Assembly: GCA_026391195.1 (NCBI GenBank)
Contig: JAPLEI010000008.1
Span: forward strand, 1-37,775
Reading direction: 5' to 3'
Origin: Bacteroidota bacterium
Lineage (GTDB): Bacteria; Bacteroidota; Bacteroidia; Chitinophagales; Chitinophagaceae
Length of the DNA: 37,775 nt
Below the pieces are notes generated by a model that saw only the letters and a program-made list of their open reading frames with translations, was not told the DNA's origin and ran no database searches. Position 1 is the stretch's first letter. Each line of letters starts with the position of its first letter. Positions 17,410 to 29,400 of the stretch are shown in pieces. Both the position numbers and the translations under genes were made by a program.

Positions 17410-20400
17410 TTATCTGGATAACAGGAATTGGCCAAATTTCGATTGTTGCACATTATTTGCGTCTATATAATTTGCTTCCCAGAAGTAAATACCCATTGGT
17501 TGGTTAACACCATTCAATCTACCATCCCAGCCCTGTGAGTAATCCTTTGTTAAGAATAGTACATTACCGAATCGGTTATATATTTTAAAATAGTTGAAGA
17601 TTTTTATTCCAGGGGTTAAATAAGGGAATATCTTATCATTTTTACCATCATTATTGGGCGTAAATGTTTTGGGAACAAATATGTCAATCACATCTATATT
17701 AAATACCCTTACCCACATAGAATCACTGGTAACACATCCCTGCGGTGAGATTAATTTAATTCCATAGCGAACAGATTCGGCATAATTAAATACGGTTTCA
17801 TAGGTATTGGCATTTCTTAATCCAGCAGTAGTTCCTGCTAGCGTTCTCCACTCATATTTATAATTGGGAATAAATCTGGCACTAATGGTAGTGTTTTGAT
17901 TTTTATAAGCTTTTACATTTGCGCTATCCACTGCTTCTATGGGTGCTGCAATTTGGATAATGGAATCCAACACTGTGGGAGGTAAGGCACCACAATTTTG
18001 TTGGGTTGCAGTAACAATCACATGGTAACTGCCGCTTACCTGATAGGTTGTTTTAGCATGATATTGGGTATCTATTAATCCATTGCCAAAATCCCATTTC
18101 CAGCTTAGTGGTCCGGATAATAATGAATCGGTTTGATTGGTAAATTTGATTAGGCTATTGATGCATTGAATATCCTGCTTAAACTTAATGACTGGTGCTC
18201 TACTAACAATCAAACGAATCGAATTCGTAGTTGTATCCGAACAGCCAAAACCATCTGTTAAGCTAACTTGGTACAATCCTGCAGTATTGGTGAATAAGGA
18301 ATCACTTGTTTGATTTGGAATGTTGATGCCATTCCTTTTCCATTGATACCCAACTGAATCAGCTGTAATTACATGTAAAGTATCTAGTATTCCATTACAG
18401 ATATATGTTCCGTGAAGCGATAGTATCTTGCCTGAGGGTAAACCTTTCACTTCTTGATAAACCAATAAGGTATCATTGTAGTTGGAGCAGCTAGCATCAC
18501 TGAGCTGATATATTTGTATTTGTCTTCCAGTAACACCTGATCCGGCTGGTGGTAAAACCAACGTGTATGGATTAGCCGTTATGTTATTTCTTTGTCCAAG
18601 CTTTCCATTGTCATTATAAGAAAAACTATAGGGAGCCTTTCCTGTAAAGTTAATGGTAATACTATCGGTAACATTTTTGCAAATATACCCTGCACCGGTA
18701 GCGGAAGCTTTTGGTAGGGGTGTAACTGTTATATTAGTAGTAAACGATTGACCAATACAGTTATCTAAATGGGGAATTACTATATATTGAATGGTGTCTG
18801 ATAAGTTACTTCTATTGGTTAATTGAAATTGTATCGAATTTTGCATTCCGTTACTGGCGAAGCCATCAAGTATTCTGCCATTATTATTAATGGGCACATC
18901 CCAACTATAGCTTATTCCGGTTGGCATATTCGCAGGCGTAACTGTAATCGGAACACCACTGCAAGTGGTACGATTAATAGTAGCTAATCTTGGAATAGGT
19001 CTGGTTACATTTAGATTTACCGTAAATGGTTGAGATAAACAATTTTCAAAAACAGCATTTACTTGATAATTGAGTGATGATATTTGATTGCCAATATTTA
19101 CCGGTACCTGTGTAAATGCACCCACTGGAATAGTTTGTCTGGTGGTTCCGCTTACTGAGCCCAGGGGTTGTATTCCCGGTATCGACCAGATATATTGTGT
19201 ACCCACTGGAGTACCTTGGGGAAGGAGTGTATATTTTTCACCAGAACAAACGCTATCCGATATATTATTTACAAATGGAGTTGGTTTTATGTATACTGTA
19301 ACAGTAAAATTAGTGCCTACACAATTGGGGCTGCTGGCTTGCACTGTGTAAATGGCCGTGTCTTTTGCAATATTCAATGCATACAATATTTGCGTAAACG
19401 CTATTTCATTATTTCCTATAGTTGCTCCCGATAAACTATTTTTAGGTACCTGGTCTGGAAGTGCCCAAGTATATCGTGTATCAGCTGAAACACCCGTCGG
19501 TATGTATACAATCGCACTACCACTACATACTGCCGATAAAGTAACACTATTAATTACAGGACTAGGCAATACTTGAACTGTAATTGAGAAACTATTGCCT
19601 GCACAATTATTGGCACTTGTTTTTACGGTGTACAGAGCATAGGCAATCTGTGAAGTTGTGTTGATTAAGCGCTGTGAAAAAGTTTTTCTCCAGCTTGTTG
19701 CATTGGTAGCATCTGTTAATGAACCATTTGGAAGTATTACCGGTAATTCCCAAGTGAGTTGGGTACTATCTGCCGTATTAATGGGTATAAAATTGATGGT
19801 TCCACCGCTACAGATACTGAAATTTTGGGGGCTTATCGATGGAGTTGGCAGAACCGATACCGTTACTGTTTGACTATTACTACAGCCTGCAGTGGTAAGG
19901 GTAACGTTGTAGTTTACATTGATAGCTGAGTTGGTATTGTTGCTTAGGATTTCTGAAATAGTATTAATGCCTGTATTTGAGGGATTTGTAATGCCTGGTG
20001 TAAATAACCTACTCCAGCTAATGAGTGTATTCGGGGTAGTTGTTTGTGGATAATAGTTGAGAATAGTACCTGAACAAACTGCAGGAATAGAATTGGGGCT
20101 CGATAAAATAGGGGAAGGGGTAACCGATACAGAAACAGTTTGTGCATTTGTACAACCATTTGCGGTAATACTAATGGCATATACCGCTGAACTACTCAAT
20201 GTATTAGTAGAATTCAGTGTTTCATAGATAAATTGCGTAATGCCTCCAGATGTAGTATTCCCGTTGATGCTTGGATTTGCCAATCTCTGCCAAAGGAAAT
20301 TAGATCCCGGGGTTGCACTTTGTAAAGTATAACTGAAAACGGTATTATTACAAATACCGGTAGGCTGTAAACTAGACAATAATTGAGGTGTTGGATTAAC

Positions 20401-23400
20401 CGTAATAGTGAATGATCTGAGTGTACCCAAACAACCATTGGCTTGTGGAAGTACGGTGAAATTCATATTATCGGGAAGAACTCCAGTATTGATTGTTTTG
20501 AATGCTCCAATATTGCCATTTCCTGATAGCGAGGGGAGTCCTAATCCAGTATTATTATTTGTCCAGCTAAAGCTGGTATTAATTATTGATGACGCAAATA
20601 GGATAGAATTCGTATTTAAGGAATTACAGATAGATTGATTAGGTATTGAGTCTATAACTGGGATGGGTTTAATTACAATACTAAAGCTAGTACTTGTACC
20701 ATAGCAGCTATTTGAAAGCGGGGTAACAGTAATTACGGTTGAAACAGGAATGTTTAGTGAATTTGCTGCCGTAAATTTTGGAATATTGCCAACCCCGGAT
20801 GCTGGTAACCCTATTGATGGGTTACTATTACTCCACTCATATATGGTATTTAAAACAGGAGAACCGGTGAATAGAATGGGGCCAGATAATGCACTGCCGC
20901 AAATGATTTGGTTACTAATGGGTAATACAGTTGGAATTGGATGAACTCTATAAGAAAAACTTATGGGAGTTCCAACGCAGCCATTTGAAAATGGCGTAAC
21001 GGTAATGATATTGCTAACGGTAACATTGGTGGAATTAACAGCGGTAAATGAAGGAATACCAGCACTTCCTGTGGCAGTTGGCAATCCGGTAAGTCCGTTA
21101 GCTGCAATCCAATTGTACTGAGTATTCGTGATGGGCGACCCAGTAAAAATAACTGCCTGTGTAGCCCTTCCTGCACATATAATTTGATCATTTACTATTT
21201 CAACAGAAGGAGTTGATTTGATTGTTATATTAAATTGTTTGGAAGCTCCGTTACAACCATTGGAAAATGGAGTAACGGTAATAAGTGCTGTGGCTGGGAT
21301 ATTAGATGAATTAGTGGCACTAAAAGAAGCAATATTGCCCGAACCTGCTCCAGCAATACCAATAGAGATATTGTTGTTGGTCCATTGATAGATAGTGCCT
21401 GGCACAATCGAACCCTGAAATTGTATTGGGTTGCTTGAAACAGATCCACATTGAGTAATATCCGAAATGCTATTTACAGTAGGAATCGGATTTACAGTAA
21501 TGGAAAAAGTAGTAGGAGCTCCTGAACAATTATTAGTGAATGGAACCACCGTAAATTGGCAGGTAACCGGAATAAAGGCACTGGTTACTGCAGTAAACGG
21601 ATTAATGTTTCCAGTTCCGGTTGCACTTCCTATTCCAATACCTATATTACTTGCAGTCCATTTATACTGCGTTCCAGCAACAGAAGACCCAGTAAATAAG
21701 ATGGGTTGGATTAATGTGTTGGCACAAAGAACCTGACTGGTTACCTGTTCCATCCTAGGTGTTGGCTTTATCGTTATTGTAAAGCTTACTGAGTTTCCAC
21801 TGCAGTTATTTGAAAAGGCAGTAACCGTTATTCGGGATACGATGGGAACTGAATAATTATTGGTTGCTGAAAAAACATCTAAATTGCCAATACCACTCGC
21901 ACTGATTCCAGTTGCAGTATTGTCATTTATCCATCGGTATTCCGTACCCGGCACAGCAGATCCACTAAAGAGGATAGGGTTAATTTGTTCATTCCCACAA
22001 ATAATAATATCTGGTACCTGATTCACTGTTGGAATCGGTGCTACATTCACATCAAATGATACTGGAACACCAGAACATCCGTTGGTAAATGGCGTAACTG
22101 TGATGGTACTTTTTATGGGAATATTAGTAATGTTTTGTGCTGTAAATGAAGCAATATTACCCGATCCACTAGTTGCAATTAAACCAATTGCATTGTTAGT
22201 TTGACTCCAATTATAAACGGTATTATTTATAGAAGAGCCAGTAAATAAGATGGGTTGAGTTACAACATTTTTGCAATAAAATAGATTACTGATAGGGTCT
22301 ATTGTTGGCGATGGTTTTACTGTAATTACCATATCGGCAGGTATGCCGGAACAAGTGTTTGAAATAGGGGTTACCCTAATTAAACTACTAATTGGCAAAT
22401 TAGATGAGTTACTTGCAGTAAATGCAGGGATATTACCAGTTCCAACGGTAGTTAAGCCGGTTAAAGTATTGTTATTCGTCCATTGATAAATGGTGCCAGC
22501 CATAGTTGATCCGGAAAATGCAATTTCATTTACCGACTGTGTAGCACAAACTACCTGATTAGTAAGTCCATATATAGCCGGAATGGGATTTACTGTAATA
22601 GTAATATTTAAGGGATCACTGGTACATCCGTTGGTGAAAGCGGTAGCACGAATATTTGCTATAATCGGAATATTATAACTATTGGTAGTAACAAAGCTAT
22701 TAATACTTCCTATTCCTGCTGAGGCAAGGCCTATGAATATATTGTCGTTTGTCCAATCGTACCGGGTTCCTCCAATAACAGATCCAACAAAATTGATTGG
22801 CTGCGTGCTGGTATTGGCACATAAGTTTTGTGAACTTACACCATCTATTATTGGCGTGGGTTTTACTAGTATAGTAAATGTTTGGGGTGTTCCATAACAA
22901 GTATTAGAAAATGGAGTAACAATAATTTGTGCTATTATTGGAACAGTTGAATTATTGTTGGTTGTAAAACTGCTGATATTTCCGCTGCCACTGGCAGGTA
23001 ATCCAATCAACGGATTATTATTGGTCCAGTTAAATACGGTTCCTGCAATGGGGGAGCCGGTAAATATTACAGGATTGTTAGTTCTTAATCCACAAACTAC
23101 CTTATCCGAAATCGGATCTAACCGGGGTATAGGATCTACCACTATATAAAAAATGGCAGGACTGCCTGAACATCCGTTCGTGAACGGGGTAACTATAAAT
23201 TTACTGGATATGGAAGCATTCGATAAATTGTTGGTGGTAAAAGCAGGAACCATAGCTACTCCAGTTAGAGATCCCAAACCTACGGCAGGATTATCCTGTA
23301 CCCATTGATATTCAGTAGCGGGAATTGTTGAGCCTGCAAAAATTACTGGGGCAGTGATTAGCTGGGTGCAAAGTATTTGATTGGATATTGGTGAAATTCC

Positions 23401-26400
23401 GGGCGTTGGTTTTATTAAAATATTAAACTGTTTGGGAGTACCCGAACAGGTATTAGATAGGGGAGTTACTGTAATTAATGCAGAAATGGTAGTATTGTAA
23501 GTGTTGGAAGCAGAGAAAGTAGCTATATTTCCTACACCAGTTGCAGCCAATCCGATTGCAGTGTTGGTATTTGTCCATTGATATAGGGTTCCAACTAAGG
23601 GCGAGCCTGTAAAAATGATGGGTCCGGAGTTACTATTTCCACAAAAAACCTGATCTGAAACCGCATTTACTGCTGGAATCGGATACGCAGTAATAGAGAA
23701 AGTTTGTGGATTTCCATAACAAGTGTTTGAATAAGCCCTTACTATAAAAGAACTGGTTATTGGGATATTTGAGTTATTGGAAAGGGTGAAGGCATTAATA
23801 TTGCCTGTACCGCTTATACCGGCTAATCCTATTGACGTATTGCTTTGATTCCATCGGTATTCGGTTCCTGCTATGGTTGAGCCGCTAAATAAAATAGGTG
23901 CTGTAATTAAATTGGTACACAATGCCTGATCACCGATAGCATTCACTTGTGGAGATGGAATCACTGTAATTGAAAAACTCTGGGGTAATCCAAAGCAGGT
24001 ATTTGAAAGTGGCGTAACCGTAAACAGGGCCGATACCGGCACGTTATTATTATTAGTTGATGTGAAAGCCACAATAGTTCCTACACCTGAAACTGGTAAG
24101 CCAATATTGGTATTGTTATTCGTCCACTGATACAAAGTCCCGGCAAGCGGAGAGCCGGTAAATACAATGGGACCGGTTTGTGTATTTCCACATACCGAAA
24201 TATTTCCTATCGGATTAACCGCCGGAATCGGATTCACTGTTAACTTAATCTGAATTGGAATACCGGAACATGCATTGGAATAGGGTGTTACCGTAAGGAT
24301 ACTAGAAATAGGCCCATTCGATAAATTGGTACTTGTAAAGGATGCAATATTACCCGATCCGGTTGCAGATGCAAGTCCAATTGCCGGATTACTATTCGTC
24401 CAATTGTAAATCGTATTTGGAATAGTTGAACCAACAAAATTGATTGCCTGGGTTGGTAAACCTGTGCAAAGAGATTGATTAGGGATGATATCTACCGCAG
24501 GACTAGGTCGTATCTGTATCGAAAAACTGATGGGTGTACCGCTACAAGAATTGGAAATGGGTGTAACGATAATCTGTGAACTAATAGGAATATTGAAAAG
24601 ATTGGTTGCACTGAAAGAGGCAATGGAACCCGATCCGGTTAATGGAAGTCCGATGTCGGAATTACTATTCGTCCAGGAGTAGTTGGTTCCGGGAACCGTT
24701 ACGAAACCTATGTTTGGATTACCAACCAAATTAATTGGACCAATGGGTTGGGTAGCACAAATCGCTATACTTGCAACAGGCGCTACGGATGGAATTGGGT
24801 TTACTTGAATACTAAACTGAATGGGTATTCCATTACACGAATTAGAAATAGGCGTAACAGTTAGTATAGCAGTTACCGGAACGGTTGAATTATTACTACT
24901 GGTGAATGCTGCAATGGATCCACTACCCGTTAAAGAAGCCAGGCCTACTGCCGGATTTGTATTTGTCCAGCTATATACTGTATTCGCAACTGCAGATCCG
25001 CTGAAATTGATACCTGTAATTTGTGTACCCTTACAAACTTTTTGATCTGCAACCTGAACAATGCTCGGAGTTGGATTTACCAAAATAGTAAATTGTGAAG
25101 CAGTTCCAGAGCAGGAATTGGAAATCGGGGTTACTAAAATATTAGCAGTTATTGGGACAAAGAAATTATTCAACACCGTAAAGGGAGCAATGCTACCACT
25201 TCCTGTTGCGGCAATACCAATAGCAGGATTGGTATTGGTCCACTGATAGTCTGTGCCCGGAACTGATGAACCAGTAAACAGCGGCAAAGTAAGGGTGCTA
25301 TTCCCACAAACTAATTGATTAGAGATGGCCGTAAGCTGAGGAACAGGATTAACCAGTATTGAAAACAATTGCGGTGTTCCAGAACAGCTGTTAGATACAG
25401 GAGTAACTGTTATAAATGCACTTATAGGTATACTAGAACTATTGGTAGATGTGAACGATGCAATATTTCCAGTACCGGTAACGGATGCTAATCCAATAGC
25501 TGGATTGGAGTTATTCCAACTATATATCGTTCCCGGAACACTGGATCCGCCGAATAAAATATTGCCGGTTGGGGCCCCGTTACATAGAGTAATATCTGTA
25601 ATGGGATTAAGGAACGGTGTAGGTTTTATCAGTACACTAAATTGTATCGGTGTTCCTGAACAAGTATTCGATACAGGAGTAACTATAATATTCGCAGTAA
25701 TAGGAACCAAGAAACTATTGGCAGCTGTGAAAGGGCTAATCACACCAGTTCCGCTGCCGGATAATCCAACACTTGGATTTGAATTTGTCCATTGATACAA
25801 AGTGCCCGCTACAGAAGAACCAGTAAATGCCGGAAGGGTAACTAAATTAGTTCCGCAATAGGTTTGATTAGCTATCACGTTGATGCTTGGGGTTGGATTT
25901 ACCCGTACAGTAAAAGTTTGTGGACTACTGGAGCAGCCATTAAGATTTGCAAAAACCTGCACATTACTTTCAATGGATGAATTGGAGATGTTGGTGGAGG
26001 TAAATGAATTTATATTGCTAGTTCCAGAGGAAGATAATCCAGTATTAATATTGTTATTCGTCCAGTTTATGGTACTTCCCGTTAAATTCGTACCAGTAAA
26101 ATTGATAGTAGAAATTACGGTGCCTGCACAAATTGTTTGGGAGGTGATAGGGGATAATGTAGGTGCAGGTCTTACAACGATCTGAAAAGTATAGGGAGTG
26201 CCTGAACAACTATTCGACATAGGAGTTACCGTAATATCGGCAGTTTGATCTACATTACTAGTATTGATTGCAGTGAAACTAGCGATACTCCCGTTTCCAG
26301 ATGCCGCCAATCCAATGGTGGTATTGTTGTTCGTCCAGCTAAACTGGGTGTTTGCCATTGAAAATCCTGAGAAAGTAAATGCACCAGTCTGTATTCCCGC

Positions 26401-29400
26401 ACAGATAGGTAAACTCATTGTGGGATCAATGATGGGTAATGGGTTTACAGTGATTGAAAATACTATTGGAGTTCCGGAACAAGCATTGGAAATAGGGGTA
26501 ACTGTAAATACAGAGGTAACCGGAACGTTTCCAAAATTCTGACCAGTAAATGCAGGTATATTTCCAGTACCACTAAGCGCGATAGCTCCAATTGGCATAT
26601 TGGTTCTAAGCCATTGATAGGCAGTGCCCACTAATGCTGATCCAGTAAAATTTACTGATTGTACCTGAACATTATTACATACTGATTGGCTTGTAACTGC
26701 ATTTACGGAGGGTGAAGGATTTATGGTAATCGTAAAATTACTAGGGGTTCCAGAACAACTGTTAGAGGCAGGCGTAACAACTATATTCGCAGTGATAGGT
26801 ATATTGCTTCCATTAGATAGGGTGAAACTAGTAATATTGCCAACTCCGCTGGCAGCCAACCCAATGGATGGGTTGGTATTTATCCAGTTGTATTGCGTTC
26901 CGGATACCACTCCCGAAAATATAAATGATGCAGCAATTCCATTGCAATAAGTTCCACTGCTGATAGGATTGATAGTTGGAATAGGATTTACTAAAATTGA
27001 AAAGGTACGAGTAGTTCCTGAACAGGAATTCGACATCGGAGTAACACTAAATACACTTACAATAGGCACATTTGTACCACCTGTATTAGTTGTAAATGCA
27101 AGGATATCACCAGTACCTGTAAGAGCCGGCAACCCAATCAGATTGTTACTCTGTGTCCAGTTAAATACCGTATTTGCCACATTAGATCCGGTAAAAAGGA
27201 TATTGTTAGTTATTATTCCATTACATCTCACCTGATCTGGGATGGCATTAACGGAAACTGCTGGTTGAACCGTGATGCTAAAACTGGTAGGAATTCCATT
27301 ACAGCTGTTAGAAACAGGTGTAACTAGTATATTGGCGGAGATGGCTATATTGCTACTATTGGTAAGGGTAAAACTATTAATACTTCCCACTCCGCTGGCA
27401 GCCAAGCCAATGGACGTGTTGGAGTTGGTCCACTGATATTGGGTACCGGTTACCACGGAGCCTGCAAACAATAATGCAGTAGATGTTCCACTACAATAAG
27501 TTCCACTGCTGATGGAGTTTACGCTGGGAACAGGATTTACCAAAATTGAAAATGTACGGGTAGCTCCTGAACAGGAATTCGACATGGGTGTAACAGTAAA
27601 TACACTTACAATGGGCACATTTGAACTAGCTGTATTGGTTGTAAATGCAAGGATATCACCAGTACCTGTAAGAGCCGGCAACCCAATCAGATTGTTACTC
27701 TGCGTCCAGTTAAATACCGTGTTTGCCACATTAGATCCGGTAAAAAGGATATTGTTAGTTATTATTCCATTACATCTCACCTGATCTGGGATGGCATTAA
27801 CGGAAACTGCTGGTTGAACCGTGATGCTGAAACTTGTTGGTATACCAAAACAGTTATTAGAGAAAGGGGTTACCACAATTCTTCCAGTGATGGGGATATT
27901 TGAGTTATTGGTAGCTGTGAAGGTAATTGAACTTCCTGCCGTTGAACCTGAAGGGGCAATACCAATACTACTATTATCATTGGTCCAGGAAAAATTGGTA
28001 TTATTAACTAAAGATCCGTTTAATGGTAGAGTAATGAGCGTGCCTGAACATACTATTCTGTCTGTGATGGCATTGATGGAAGGGGTAGGGTTAACAGTAA
28101 TACTAAATGTTCGGAGGCTTCCGGAACAACCATTGCTGAAGGGAATTACCCTGAATAATGAAGTGATAGGTACATTATAAATATTGGTAGTTGTAAATGC
28201 AGCAATTGGTCCTGAGCTCGAGAGAGTTGCTAAGCCAATATCAGGAAATGTTTGCACCCAGTTAAATTGTGTGCCATCTACGTTGGATCCACTAAACAAA
28301 ATTGGACTTGTACTTGCACCTGCACAAAGTATTTGAGGTAAAATGGAACTTACAGCAGGTGTGGGTTTTACTATAATGCTTACTTGAACAGGGGCTCCCT
28401 GACAACTATTGGATACAGGAGTCACTTCAAGCAATGATGAAATAGGTATAGTGGAAAAGTTGGTAGTGGTGAACGTTACTAATAATCCGGAACCCGATGG
28501 CCCCAAGCCAATCAGTGGATTTGTGTTTGTCCATGTATAATTGGTATTCGCTACGTTCGAACCTGAAAATTGTATGGTAGTAGTTAGTCCACTGCAAATT
28601 ACCACCCCCGAAGATGGGTTTACAGTAACATTGGGCGTTGGGTTAATAGTTATTCTAAAAGTTCTGATTGGGCCATTACAACCATTTGAAAAAGGGGTTA
28701 CAGTAAATACAGATTGTATCGGAACATATTGAATATTGGTTGCAGTAAAAGGATCTATATCTCCGCTTGCAGCTAAAGGAATAGAACCAATGTTTATGGT
28801 AGTTCTTGTCCAAGTGAATAGCGCACCCGCCATTGTTGTAGGAACAAAATTTATAGGATTTGTTTGCACCCCATTACATATAGTTTGTGATAATGGGATA
28901 ACCATATCTGGTGCAGCTTTCGCAATATATGAATAACTCATTGGGATACCTGAACAGGAATTAGACATCGGGATAACAGTAATTACACCTGGTAGATCCA
29001 CTGATCCTGGATTGGCATAAGTAAAAACACCAATGTTTCCAGTGCTAGAATTTGGTAGACCAATAGCTGGTTCAGTGTTCGTCCAGTTGTAAATGGTGCC
29101 AAGAACGCTTCCAGAAAAAGTTACCGGTAGTGTAGTTAGATATTCACAATTCGTTTGATCCGCTACCTTAAGCACAGTGGGAGTTGGGTTTACGCGAATA
29201 GTGAAACTGCTGGAAGGACCATAACAGGCGTTCGAAAAGGGCCTTACGGTGAAGGAAGAGGAAATGGGAATAATGCCAAAGTTGGTAGCGGTGAATGCAG
29301 GTATATCTCCAATATCGCTTGTTTGTGGTATACCTATATCAGCACCCGTTCGCTGCCATTGATATTCAGTACCGGAAACTGATGAACCTGTAAAAAGTAT

